From Antedon mediterranea (lineage: Eukaryota; Echinodermata; Crinoidea; Comatulida; Antedonidae): 64,000 nucleotides of DNA. Shown here piece by piece: positions 12,735 through 25,303 of the stretch. A model generated the notes under the pieces. The model saw nothing but the letters and a program-made list of their open reading frames with translations. It was not told the origin of the DNA and did no database searches. The first letter of the stretch is position 1. Every line of letters begins with the position of its first letter. The stretch covers positions 17,020,101 to 17,084,100 of the forward strand of contig NC_092677.1 in assembly GCF_964355755.1 (NCBI RefSeq). The letters are read 5' to 3'. Position numbers and translations under genes: made by a program.

Positions 12735-15700
12735 TTATTTAATATCTGTATTCAAAACTTCGTCTGAAGTACTTTTAATAGTACTATAAGACTTCATTTC
12801 TTGTTTGGAAAAATGTTGGTTGAGAGGAAACTGCTCCTCTGCTTTCGCAAAAATTAAAAATATCGTTAGTCCAAATAACATGACTCCACTAACTATCTTA
12901 AACATCAAAGACCATTGTTCAAATGTGTTCTGAAAAATAATATTTAACCATTGTAATTATGCAGTTGATGAATATATGCCCATATTATATAATATGTATA
13001 AACTGTGGAAGAATCACCATAGGGGCCTAGGAGGAAACAGTCTAAATTTAACTAGAATAACATTAGATGTAATCTAAAGGAACAATTATCATCATATTGG
13101 TCGGAAAGAATCGATGAAATACAGACATGGGATAGAAAAGGTATGTTTTATCATGCATGTCATGTTGAAATTATCTGATGAAGACAAAAAACACAAAGAG
13201 TTGTCAAAATACATGGTATTAGGTACTAAAGAAAACTAATCTCTATCCCATTGTTATCTTCTAAACGCATTAAAAATGACACAACTAAAATAATACTTAC
13301 TGTGTCATTTGTTAATTCACCGATAATTGCTGGACCAACAATTCCAGAACAACTTGCTAAAGTTGTCATAACTCCTATGAGCACCCCGGAATAATGGTTC
13401 GTTATGTCCAATACGTTTGGAGTGATACTTGCGTTAGTACATCCGAATATACCAAATGCCAGCATCAGCAAGATCAGACATGATATGGCACTCTGTTTAA
13501 AAAAGTCCATACAAATAAGTAAAAAGGAAGGTAACCCAATACCTAGAAAAGAAATAATATATTAGCAAGTTATTATCATTACAGATTGTTCCTGTTTTTT
13601 GCTTTGTTTCTCATTCAATCCAACAGCAAGCAACTTGCCTATTATAGGATGGAAAAACTATAACCATCCTGCTTATAAATTAGAGAGTATTCCAGTAGCA
13701 AAATGAGTCGTAAGTTACAAATCTGGCTCTCGAATGGATTGAACTCTAGACCTTGAGGTGGAAGGCAATCATATTTTCACCCACTATCCACTACCTGCAG
13801 TACTATCATTGCATTCATGGAAATGGAAGTACTGTCAATTGTTTATAAAGTGTATTAAATCTTACCCAAAAATGTAAACAGCTTCCTTGTTTGCAAAATA
13901 GTCAAGTACTCACGATGAATAAAGAGATCTGCACATGCGCCAGAAAGTAGGACGAAGCAACAACTCACAATACCAAGGCTTGACGAAATCAGGCCGGTCT
14001 GAACAACAAAAAGTCATAATATGTTATAACGTACACCCTGTCTTAATGTAGGCGAGAACTCATGTTATGCTAATCTTTTATGCAATATATTTTTTGACTT
14101 ACCGCTTCTAAATCAAATCCTAAGATTTCTGTGATAAACGTCGGTGCTTCCGTAATAATGAAATAAAAACCAAAATTGTCGACAACGTAAACAGTGACTA
14201 CCGCCCATACCGCCGACGATTGAACTATACTCAACCATGGAATCGATATGCTCTTTAAAAAAACATGATTCAAAGGTTTTAAAATCTCCAGAATTTCAAT
14301 AATATTAGTGGTGTGGCAGTAGTAGTTACAGTAGTAACAGTACCAGAAGACTAGCAGCAATGGAGTAGCAGGATTATCAGCAGCAGCTACAACATCAGCA
14401 GTAGCAACAGTAGAAGTAGAAGCAATGGAGTAGAAACAATAGTAGCATTAGTAGCAGCGGCTCAGTAACAGGAGAAGTATGCAACAATAGTAGCAGTAAT
14501 AGGAGTACTAGAAGAAGAAGCAATGGATCGAGTAGAAGCAATAATAACATTAGTTTTGTTTTAAACATATTTATTGAGGGTGATCCATCCAGCAATTGCT
14601 GATCATTAGGGACCCTCAGAGGTTCTCTACGTAAGATGCTCTACATAAACAAAGTCTTATTACAAGTCTTTGGGAGTGGAGTTGTAATTTTGTTCTTAGA
14701 AAAAATCCTGATATGTGACGGGACTTGAACCCAGAAACCCTGGAGTGGTAGCCAAGCATCATAACCACTAAGCCACAACTCCACTCTGATGTCTGTAGTA
14801 GCAGCAGTGGTAGTAGCAGCAGCAATTGGGGTGGTAGTAATAGTAGCAGTAGAAGGCAGGAGTAGTATCAGTTAGCAGCAGAGGTAGTAGCAGCAGCAAT
14901 GGGGTGGTAGTGATAGTAGCAGTAGAAGGCAGCAGCAGAGGTAGTAGCGGCAATAGCAGTAGCAGCAGTAGTATTACAGCAGCAGCAGTATAGCATTATT
15001 AATAGCATTATTTATTATAAAATAAGGAATATATTTTATATGAATACATTATTATTATATACCTTAATTTTCTTTTCATTTTCAGTGTCAAAACTCTTTA
15101 TGTATTCGATTTCCCTACTCGATATATATGGATCTTCATCCGGAGTTTCGTAAATTAGGAGAACCCATACTGTTGCAGTAACAATTGAAAGGATACCTAA
15201 TTTGAATTGAATTGAGTCGTTAAAAGTCAAGACAGGTCAGATTAAAATAATATGCTGATCAGAATATATTATCAGTCGGTATATTATTAATAATTATATG
15301 GCAAGCTACATCATTTCAATAAGAATGGTCAGATGATGAAATGTTAGGTATCGTCATGTCTGTATCATTTAGGATAGATGATTAGATGATGAGGTCATAT
15401 ATACCCCTCACTCACATAACGTGATAATTATCTATGCATCTAGACATCACAAGCTTCCTCACAACACAATGATATACATAAAAATATCCAAGTTACTGTA
15501 TGTATAAAATGATAACGGCCATCCACCCAATGTGTAAGCAGAACAAATCCAAGCAGACAGAGGATTACAGATAACTTGAGAAAATGTAAAACCTGTAAAA
15601 CAACATTTAAACGAGTTTGGTGTGTATTAAGTATAGAATCAAGAAATTTAGTTAGCAACAGGTATCAGGACATATTAGGCCTATTATGATAAGTTTTCAA

Positions 15701-17516
15701 GTAGGAGCTCCAGTTATCTCAACGAGTAGTACTGGTCTGAAGTTTAAATAACTTTAAACGTATTTTCTAGACACACAATGGTCTCAATTTTCTCCAGAGT
15801 TTGACCGTATGCACGAAGAAAAGAATTTAATCATTGTAATAACCAGCTTGGACAATTGAAAAGGCCTATTAGGAAACACAGAACACGTTTTAAAATACAT
15901 TGATCAACGCTGTTGTGTCAATTATAGCCTGTTACAACACTCAATGGAATATTAATACATGTAATTTAATAGTTTACCAAAGAAAGCAATGGATACAAGG
16001 ATACTTCGTTCATGTGGAACAGTCCATTTTCCCAGTATAGCCACTATTGCTCCATTTGTTAGTCCCTGATAAGAAAAGACATTTGACGCTAGTAATAGGC
16101 CTAACCATTTTGTTTGATATTTTTTTATAAATGCATTCATTGTGTAATCTACGAAAAGAAAGTATAAATAATTGCAAGAATGTATTTTTGAGATTCATGA
16201 CGATCATATAAAATGGAAATAAACTACTGTACACAAACCAAAAGTGGTCTCGGTAGTCTATTTCGTGAGATACCACGTAGACTCTACATAAAACAAAATA
16301 ATTATTTATTTGGATTTTAAACCTTTGTAATTATGCAATAAACAAAGTAGCTAAAAAGTCGACGTAAGTCAACAAATAAACTGCCTTCAATTTTACTATT
16401 GTTAATACAGGATCGTTATTTTTTACTGCAGCAATTCATGAATTTAATCGTTAATCGTTTTAACGATTAACGATTAAAAATTTAAAAATTTAAAAATTCT
16501 AACCAATGAAGAGGTTATCACAAACTGTGTTTAGTAGTTGTATAACAGGTAGTGATCTTATGAAATAAACTAGAAAGTCTAATAATAATATGCTTTAATA
16601 ATATTCACTGACCTGTGCCATGCCGTCTAGTACACGTAGAACTATAAGAAAATCACTGCTAATCCCCGCTGACCAAGGTATTAGTGCTGTCAGAATACTC
16701 GACAAAATAAGTGCACAAACAGTTATTGGTTTCCCACCAACTCTGCAAGCCAACCAACCTCCTGGGAATGCTGTTACAGTATAGCCATAATAAAAACCAC
16801 TAAGTATCATTTGACGTGTTTCTTCATTCCAAGCGTAAGTTGCTATCTAGTGACAAATAAAACATTTTTATATTTAGGAACTGATTAAAATAATTTTACA
16901 GTGGCAGAGGGTATGATATTGAATGATTTTGGTCCATATTGAATAAAGATAACTCGAGATGCATGCTTTTGCGAACCTTGACCAAAACAATCAATCAAGA
17001 TAGGCATGTGGTCTGTTGCAAAAGAAGGCGAACTCTGTGAAAGTTGTGGACGTTATCGTACAAGGAAACTTGCATATGCCAATTCCAAACACACTAAGTG
17101 CTTACGAATGCATTATAACATTTTGCCAAATTCAGGTGAAGTTAACACGTTCCTGTTTTCTTGCTTGCATTTTAATAAATAACGTGGTTAAGAACAAGGC
17201 CATATACATGGCTGCAGTGGCGTGTCAAATTTGAGTTAGTGTTTAGCGACCGACCGACCGACCGGCCAACCGACCGACATAGTGAGCTGTAGAGTCGCGT
17301 TTGCACGCGACTAAAAAAAGTAGATACAGCTCAGCTTACCTCTGTGTCAAATTGTTGTGATGACGTCTCTGTTGTCGCCGTTCCATTTAAATTGTCCCAT
17401 TTAGTCGATGTTTTCGTTTGAATCATTTCAACTATGGCAATATTAAGATTCAGTCTCATACAATAAAAACAAAACTTTGCCATGGAACACATTACAGCTA
17501 CTAGATAACGCTTCAT
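12735..17516 (-). CDS. SLC17 family (sialin/VGLUT-like) transporter, copy B, 9 exons, 482 aa
   Basis: Exons on the minus strand: 17516-17340, 16846-16613, 16065-15978, 15592-15497, 15196-15063, 14252-14103, 13998-13866, 13542-13301, 12929-12735. Exon sizes match copy A except exon 1 (6 nt shorter), exon 3 (one codon shorter: T-V-P where A has T-S-V-P) and exon 9. The same family marks are present: R21 in TM1, RVGGKP and PHERS. The C-terminus differs from A: B ends ..EVLNTDIK, while a 28-bp insertion in A (394-421) ends it as ..EVLNTK. An in-frame ATG 15 codons upstream (17561) exists but is not conserved in the other copies, so MKRY was chosen. Both copies look functional from sequence; substrate and membrane are unknown. 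Confidence 0.9.
14253..15062. repeat. Expanded AGC/AGT repeat tracts in intron 5 of copy B
   Basis: Intron 5 is 810 bp here against 241 bp in copy A. Long interrupted CAG, TAG and CAA triplet tracts (about 14310-14540 and 14790-14995) flank an inserted SINE. Leucine-, serine- or tyrosine-rich open frames over this stretch come from the repeat and are not genes. Confidence 0.8.
14540..14787 (-). mobile_element. tRNA-derived SINE in intron 5 of copy B
   Basis: On the minus strand a tRNA-like head runs from about 14787. It has an A box (TGGCTTAGTGG) and a clean B box (GGTTCAAGTCC, near 14725). A non-tRNA body of about 170 bp and an AATAAATATG-type tail follow. The inserted tRNA-like head lacks a full acceptor fold, so I call a SINE and not a tRNA gene. 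Confidence 0.75.
16443..16478. repeat. Perfect 17-bp inverted repeat in intron 2 of copy B
   Basis: TTTAATCGTTAATCGTT and its exact complement are separated by TT, followed by short AAATTTAAA direct repeats. It could extrude a cruciform. No copy is seen in the matching intron of copy A. Confidence 0.85.
17246..17312. repeat. CGAC-type microsatellite and short hairpin in intron 1 of copy B
   Basis: A CCGA tetranucleotide run (17246-17279) is followed by an 8-bp perfect hairpin, AGTCGCGT-TTGC-ACGCGACT (17293-17312). The arrangement looks like the end of a dispersed repeat. Confidence 0.7.
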
Positions 17517-17960
17517 ATTGACGATCTCTGTAGTTTGACAATTCAATCTTAGTGGATTCACCTCTTAAGTTTAGACTTTTAGGCCCAGGTATACTATTAA
17601 TATAGAAACGTTACTGCAGTCTATTAGGAATTTCTAAGTTAATGCAGGTATTTACCTTTAATACGCATACTAGTCAATTATTAAAAGATGACAAGCATGA
17701 ATTGATTTCGATACTATTCTTTAGATGACAATACTACTTATTGAAATCGGAATAGTATTGGTCACAGTTGAAGGTCTGTCATTATAAAGATTGTACGTTT
17801 TTAAAGAAAACTTTGATTGTTTTGATAACTTGAAAGGGTAATGAATACCGTAATAGTATTTCAAAAATATACAATATACAACAGATGCCTCAACCAGTTC
17901 GAGACGTGACATGCTTCAAATATTATTTCTTATGCTACATATATAGCTGCAAACATTTCC
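17517..17960 (-). promoter_or_regulatory. Upstream region of copy B, conserved among the tandem copies
   Basis: This stretch aligns with 14-250 (left-edge copy) and partly with 9741-9900 (copy A). Shared blocks include GAAACGTTACTG, the ATTCTTTAGA(C/T)GACAATAC segment and the following TATTG/AAAGAAAACTTTGA block. It probably holds the 5' untranslated region and promoter. No TATA box or factor site can be assigned. Confidence 0.45.
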
Positions 17961-18036
17961 CGCCAAGGAGGTTATGTAGTCGATAATGTGTGTTTGTCTG
18001 TTTGTTAGCAGATTACTTAAAAAGTTATTGCCAGAT
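17961..18036 (+). repeat. Left half of an interrupted dispersed repeat
   Basis: It begins CCGCCAAGGAGGTTATG, like 8510 and (inverted) 34196-34226. It breaks at a CAGAT and resumes at 25299. Confidence 0.65.
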
Positions 18037-18551
18037 CAGGCCCGTAGCCAGGGTTTTTTTTTTATGGTTCGGGCGAACCCCCCTTTACAGCGACCCCCCC
18101 CCCCCCCACCTTAACCGACTGCTAACCCCTATCCCCGACATCCACAATACCTCACCACACCCTCATCTCTGAAAATCCTCCAAATACGTGCCCCACAATA
18201 CAAAAGGTTGTTTGTAAATTGAAAAATTCGTAAACTCGTTCGTGAATAACTCATACCTTATTGTTAAACAAATGAATTGGTTGCCGATTTTCACCTGAAA
18301 AATAATACGAATTTTTGGTCCCAGGATGTAACATGATATTGACGCGAGCTTGGGCACGAACGAATCGTACAAAGAACACCGCTAGACAACCGCGTACCTA
18401 TTGTTTCGATCACTGGCAGTCAGCATGCATAAAGTATATAGCCTTCCGACGTACATCAAAAAATGGAACGTTGCGGTTACCTACAATATTTATGTGTGCC
18501 TATGAAGTATAGTGTATCATCATCATAGAGGATTATAGTGAATTTAATATA

Positions 18552-21087
18552 CTAGATGGCACGCTCGCTTCGCTCGCGTACCATCTAGGGGTGCTCACAG
18601 ATGGTTCTCGAATACAGTAGAATCCACGGACGGGGACTTTTTTGGGACACTAAACAAAAACGGAAGTGTCCCCCTAATTGGGGTATTCAGAAATAGAGAC
18701 AACAAAACCAATACTGGATTCCATAAAGGACAATTAATTTATGTGGATTAAAGAAATTAGGGAGAAATGGAAATGTATGTACGGGAATTGGGCGGCGGCA
18801 CGTGGTGGTGGTGATGGAACCGCAGTAATAAAGTTGATTGTATTTATATATTATAAGAACCAAACTAAATAAATAGACCTAGACATTCTGCGAAATGGAA
18901 ATCGGAAATTCAAGCTCCTATTCAGTGAAAAATTAAACTGTAGTCTACCTAAATATTTAGGGCAAATCATCGGTTGTGGTGTTGAACTTCCTGTAAACAT
19001 TTGTGTGAACCAAACTGGGTCGAATTTCTGTCAAGAGTACTGATTTGTTGGCCTGTGATTTATGACGCCTAAGGGATCTATCTAGACTTATTTTTTAGAA
19101 TAATGTACGTACCTGTCAGATACAATTGTCTTGTGTCGTATAATAAATAAGTACTGTAATAGTTACTGAAGTTACTATTACAATCTCGTCAATGAAAACA
19201 CGAAAATGTATATGCACTTACTTATGAAAACGTATACAGTATTACTCAGTTATTGAAACAGTAGGTTTAAAAAAGTTTCGTTTGTCTGTAAAATGATGTA
19301 ATCAAGCTGTTTACATGAGTCTTAATTTATAAGCACATCAATAATAAAATAGTTTATCTATCCTGTAATTGGCGAGATTATGGTCGCTGTTGAATGAAAT
19401 AAAGCCAATCGGTATCATATTTGTACAGAAACGTTTTCGCGGCCGAAGGGTGTAACCTAAATTCGTTGTATTATCGTCAAGAACTAACTGTAACTAAACT
19501 TACATAGAAAGTAGGGTATCATAAATTTGGCCTTAGCACTCGGGGGAGTGGCTAAGATGAAGTCCGTGGGACTACTAAATATAAATTGTAATGAACCTCG
19601 AGGGACATAAATAGGAATATTTCATGTTTCATTATCAATGTATAATAAATGGAAACTGTTTACCGATTCAAATAATAGAAATTGGTTTTTAACATTTTCC
19701 GAACCTATTGCAAGTTTATTCTCAAAGGGCCCATATATTTACCTACCGTATGTGTTAAACCAAGGCCTCATAAATTTACCTACAGTACTTGTGTTAAACC
19801 AAACTGGATGTTCCATTCATCGCAAATCAATACATTTGTATAATCGTATATTAAATCTATCAAAATAGTATTTTTTAAAGAAAATCGGCCTGTCTTCAAC
19901 ATTATGATGGTGTACTCTAGCAATCTATCAAAATAGTATTTTTTAAAGAAAATCGGCCTGTCTTCAACATTATGATGGTGTACTCTAGCTGTTCAACCGG
20001 TTTTCAGCTATTAAAAACAATTATCGTAGGAGGAGATAGGAAAATGCGAAGCCTCCTCGCTATGTAACATTAGGGTTGAGGGATGGGAAAGCGGATAGGT
20101 ACAAAGAGGAACAATTTTTAAATATATTCTTTATCCACTGAGTAACGAAATATTTTGTTCATGTTTTATAGGCCTATAAATAATATACCTCTAAATACAG
20201 TAGGCCTAAAACATTTGCGATTTAATACTTTGTTAAAACTGTCACTGTCATAATCGATTGAAATATTAAAGTACATGTCACGATACACCACTACGACGTT
20301 TATATTTTTGGTAATTATTAATTAATACAAACGTTGAGAAGGAACTGTCAGTATAAAGTTTATTTGTATATCTAACAGTAGAGCCTATCCACAGTCTCAG
20401 TAATAAAGTTTATTTGTATATATTTTTATATAGGCCTAACATCTCACAGTAAGAAATGTTCGATTCAAATGAAAAATAGTTAATAGGTATTTACAGTATT
20501 GTCAAAGTATTGCAAGTTTATTCTCAAAGGGCCCATATATTTACCTACCGTATGTGTTAAACCAAGGGCTCATAAATTTACCTACAGTACTTGTGTTAAA
20601 CCAAACTCTGGCAGACTGAGAGATTGGGATGTTCCATTCATCGCAAATCAATACATTTGTATAATCGTATATTAAATCTATCAAAATAGTATTTTTTAAA
20701 GAAAATCGGCCTGTCTTCAACATTATGATGGTGTACTCTAGCTGTTCAACCGGTTTTCAGCTATTAAAAACAATTATCGTAGGAGGAGATAGAAAAATGC
20801 GAAGCCTCCTCGCATTTTTTTGGCGGGTATTTTTCAAGATGGACATCCATTAGACAGTGTATACCACGATCGGAAAACACCCCTATTTGGGGCAAATCTT
20901 TGAACCTAAATTCGTTTTAATCGTCAATAACTAATTATCTAACTCAATTTAATTAGTAAACAGGGTTACATCAGGCGGTTAAAATCAGTACCGAAAGTAC
21001 GAACCAACTTTACATACCATCGAGTGAAAATTCTAGAAGTAAGGCGCGATTTACCGAATTTTGCCCTTACGTAAATTTATATATAGA
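18552..21087 (-). mobile_element. Non-autonomous Helitron-like unit U1
   Basis: The hairpin/CTAG end is at 18552-18588 with T as the 3' flank on the minus strand; the TC end is at 21086-21087. It is almost identical to 5583-8073, yet its flanks are different. A 66-bp segment is tandemly doubled at about 19855-19987, where H2 has one copy. Confidence 0.65.
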
Positions 21088-22261
21088 CTAGATGGCACGC
21101 TCGCTTCGCTCGCGTACCATCTAGGTCGTGCCCACAGATGGTTCTCGAATACACAGTATTTTCCAGCGAGAAAAAAATGGAGATTTCAAATGTACGTACT
21201 GCAGGACTATAATACATTGTCGTTTACAGAAACGAATAATACACGATGATTTATGTAGTCAGCTAAAATTAGCACCCTGGGAATTACTTCCGAGAGAGAA
21301 ACAAAATGAGTCAAATTTTTTTATTTGGACTCATTTAAACAAACCCAATTTGTGTTTTGTATGTAACATTAAGGGTTGAGGGATGGGGAAAGAAGATAGG
21401 TACAAAAAGGAAACATTTTAGAATATATTCTTATCCACTCAGTAACGAAATATTGTTTTTAATGTTTTATAGGCCTATAAATAATATACCACTAAATACA
21501 GTAAAACATTTACGATTTAATACTTTGTTAAAACTCTCACTGTCATAGTCTATTGAAATAGTAAAGTACATGTAACGATACACGTACCACTACGTACGTT
21601 TATATATTTTTAAATTATTAATTAATACAAACGTTGAGAAGCAACTGTCAGTAATAACGTTTATTTATTTGTATATTATATGTTTATAATCTAACAATAC
21701 CTTAACAGTATTGTACAGCATTGCAATACTATTTATGTTTATTCTCCAAGGGGGCCCATAAATTTAAATCTATACCTCTATGGTTAAACCAAATAATTTG
21801 GAATGTTCCATTCATCACAAATCAATACATTTGTAAAAACGTATATTACATGTATCAAAATAGCATTTTTTAAAGAAAATCGGCCTGTCTTCAACATCAT
21901 GATGCTGTACTCGAACTGTTCAACCGGTTTTCAGCTATTAAAAACAATTATCGTAGGAGGAGATAGGAAAATGCGAAGCGTGCTCGTATTATTGTGTGCG
22001 GGTATTTTTCAAATTGACATCCATTAGACAGTGTATACCACGATCGGAAAACACCCCTATTTGGGGCAAATCTTTGAACCTAAATTCGTTTTAATCGTCA
22101 ATAACTAATTATCGAACTCAATTTAATTAGTAAACAGGGTTACATCAGGTGGTTAAAATTAGTACCGAAAGTACGAACCAACTTTATATACCATCGCGTA
22201 AACATTCTAGAAATAACGCACGATTTACCGATTTTTGCCCTTACGTAAATTTATATATAGA
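21088..22261 (-). mobile_element. Non-autonomous Helitron-like unit U2
   Basis: A 1174-bp unit directly joined to U1 and U3, with hairpin 21088-21124 and TC end 22260-22261. Nearly identical to U3, which indicates very recent tandem duplication. Short open frames are repeated between the two because the DNA is repeated, not because of coding constraint. Confidence 0.65.
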
Positions 22262-23438
22262 CTAGATGGCACGCTCGCTTCGCTCGCGTACCATCTAGGT
22301 CGTGCCCACAGATGGTTCTCGAATACACAGTATTTTCCAGCGAGAAAAAAATGGAGATTTCAAATGTACGTACTGCAGGACTATAATACATTGTCGTTTA
22401 CAGAAACGAATAAATATACACGATGATTTATGTAGTCAGCTAAAATTAGCACCCTGGGAATTACTTCCGAGAGAGAAACAAAATGAGTCAAATTTTTTTA
22501 TTTGGACTCATTTAAACAAACCCAATTTGTGTTTTGTATGTAACATTAAGGGTTGAGGGATGGGGGAAGAAGATAGGTACAAAAAGGAAACATTTTAAAA
22601 TATATTCTTATCCACTCAGTAACGAAATATTGTTTTTAATGTTTTATAGGCCTATAAATAATATACCACTAAATACAGTAAAACATTTACGATTTAATAC
22701 TTTGTTAAAACTCTCACTGTCATAGTCTATTGAAATAGTAAAGTACATGTAACGATACACGTACCACTACGTACGTTTATATATTTTTAAATTATTAATT
22801 AATACAAACGTTGAGAAGCAACTGTCAGTAATAACGTTTATTTATTTGTATATTATATGTTTATAATCTAACAATACCTTAACAGTATTGTACAGCATTG
22901 CAATACTATTTATGTTTATTCTCCAAGGGGGCCCATAAATTTAAATCTATACCTCTATGGTTAAACCAAATAATTTGGAATGTTCCATTCATCACAAATC
23001 AATACATTTGTAAAAACGTATATTACATGTATCAAAATAGCATTTTTTAAAGAAAATCGGCCTGTCTTCAACATCATGATGCTGTACTCGAACTGTTCAA
23101 CCGGTTTTCAGCTATTAAAAACAATTATCGTAGGAGGAGATAGGAAAATGCGAAGCGTCCTCGTATTATTGTGTGCGGGTATTTTTCAAATTGACATCCA
23201 TTAGACAGTGTATACCACGATCGGAAAACACCCCTATTTGGGGCAAATCTTTGAACCTAAATTCGTTTTAATCGTCAATAACTAATTATCAAACTCAATT
23301 TAATTAGTAAACAGGGTTACATCAGGTGGTTAAAATTAGTACCGAAAGTACGAACCAACTTTATATACCATCGCGTAAACATTCTAGAAATAACGCACGA
23401 TTTACCGATTTTTGCCCTTACGTAAATTTATATATAGA
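22262..23438 (-). mobile_element. Non-autonomous Helitron-like unit U3, 5' terminal unit of the array
   Basis: A 1177-bp unit with hairpin 22262-22298. The TC end at 23437-23438 is followed on the plus strand by T, so the minus strand reads A|TCTATATATAA. With the T flank at 18551, the whole array sits between A and T, as a Helitron insertion should. Confidence 0.65.
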
Positions 23439-25303
23439 TTACACTATAATATCTATGGTATCATGTACTGTAGTTTACATTAGGCCTATGGCATTCGATT
23501 ATTTTTTTCTAGACCACCAGCCGATACGTAGGCCTACTCAACTGTATCAATACCACCTATTTACATTGAGTATTATTTAGTTTCCTCAACAAATTGCTGT
23601 AAATAAATATAGATAGAGCTATCAGGGGCGGTCGCAGGACTATTTTAAGAGGGTTGCCCAAAGACTCCAGGGCTGTAGACACTGAGTATTTGAGCAAGCA
23701 AATTGTTAAATGACACCCCTAGATGGCCGCAAATAGTACTCTCGCACGTAAATTTATGATAATTTTTTTTTCGTTCAATGCAAACGTCACGGGGAAGTCT
23801 CCGATTAAGGTACTTTTGGTACGGTAATACATTCTAATAACTGTACTCAATTAATGTAAATTAATTATCAATTAATAATTTTAAAAAGTTGTACAAAAAA
23901 TATGAAGCAGTTGCTATAAATATATTGAGCAAAAGGTTAAATTGTATAATTTGGAATTTTAATTCATTTAAAAATGCTAAATAAAGTCAGATGTTAAAAC
24001 CACATTTTCCAAAAATTCATTTTCATTTATCCACTATAAACTTTACAAAAGTGTTGTTTTAAACCACACTCCAAATAAAACAAAGAAAATAATGATAGGA
24101 AATTTGCAGAAAGAAGCAAACTTTGCTCTGTTACCGGTATAACACGGTTCAAATTTTGGAACGTCTATAAATTACTACGGAAATTCGGCCTATTTACGAC
24201 GAACGTACGGAAATGAAGATAAATAGGGTACTACACGCATCGGAAATACAACACTATACGCACAATTATGATTTGGCCTAAAAATTGGCCTTAGATTATG
24301 GAAAACCCCCGGCAAAACGCAATAATTATGGACAAATCGATTATTAGCCTTGGCAATATGCCTAATATTTAAAAGGAATGAATATAGGCTATATTTCGTT
24401 TGTCGATGAATTTTTTAAATCATGTGTGAATGATTGATCCATTAGAGATAATCGGTGATGGTTCTAGTAACACTGCTATGCGTGCGTAATTTGTGAATAA
24501 CGTAGTAGTATGCTACATACACGAGCCTAGATAGGGAGGATCTGTACTGTCGTTCATTGCGAGAGGAGGGGGAAGTCCGGTAATGTGTCATAAAAAATGT
24601 AACAAGCCAGAGATGAAATAAAATTACATTTAGCTGATTGTCGTTGTTTTAGTCGTCGTCAGAAGTTTATCGACCGACATCTATTTGTCTAAAGTAGAGC
24701 GTTTCTTTGATTGAATAATTTTTTTTATATTATAACACAAGTTCATTTTGGATTTTCAGTAAATTACCAATGGTTTATTCAAAGTCAAACTGTAACTAAT
24801 CCCTCACTATTCAATCAAAATGTTATTATACTACTATATTGTTGAAAAATGGATTGCGTGACATGAAAATAGATTGATAGTAAAATGTAATAAAGACACG
24901 TTCTTGTCTGGTTATTAGGTATGCATGCTCTGATAAAGCTAAAGGATTATTTTTGTAGCGTTCCATTTAAAATAGATTTTATTACAAAGAAATATTTTGG
25001 TTGTGAAGGTCGTTTTAACAATTAGGCTAATATCAAAACATTCAACAATGATAAAATGCCCTGCAACTCTGTAACTACTTTATGACTAAGCCTATCAAGT
25101 TCCGTGTCCGGATGGTATACGATGAAATGGAACTCAATTTCAATTTAGTGGCAGAAACAACATTTAGTATGAAATTAATTAAGGCTGTTGCCCGGGCCAC
25201 AAGGGAAACACAGTGACAGTGGGACAGTGACCCAAATACTTAGTGTCCGAACCCCCCCCCCCCCCCCCCCCCCTTGACAGATCCTGGCTACGGCCCTGCA
25301 GAT

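Larger units (their letters stand above)
18037..25298. mobile_element. 7.26-kb insert with 16-bp terminal inverted repeats and 5-bp target duplication
   Basis: The left end reads CAGGCCCGTAGCCAGG and the right end is its complement with one mismatch (CCTGGCTACGGCCCTG). Both are flanked by CAGAT (18032-18036 and 25299-25303). The insert splits one older repeat whose halves continue on either side. A C-rich tract follows each end. No transposase frame was seen, so it is non-autonomous or gutted. Its interior contains the Helitron-like array 18552-23438 and 23690-23830, a single unit related to the 40.6-kb array. I saw nothing further in 23840-25240. The superfamily is uncertain: the CAG start suggests a hAT-like element, but a 5-bp duplication is not the hAT 8 bp. 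Confidence 0.6.

Noticed and set aside
14700-14787. Possible tRNA gene on the minus strand
   Set aside because: A and B boxes are present, but a full cloverleaf is not and a SINE body follows. The same applies to 43600-43680.
17517-17561. Upstream start for copy B adding 15 residues
   Set aside because: The upstream ATG and frame are not conserved in the left-edge copy or copy A.
21061-23204. Pairs of identical 62-84-codon plus-strand frames in units U2 and U3
   Set aside because: They reflect nearly identical tandem DNA rather than coding conservation.
25250-25273. Assembly gap or artefact at the poly-C tract
   Set aside because: A C tract also follows the opposite end of the 7.26-kb insert, so it is probably part of that element, though its length may be unreliable.
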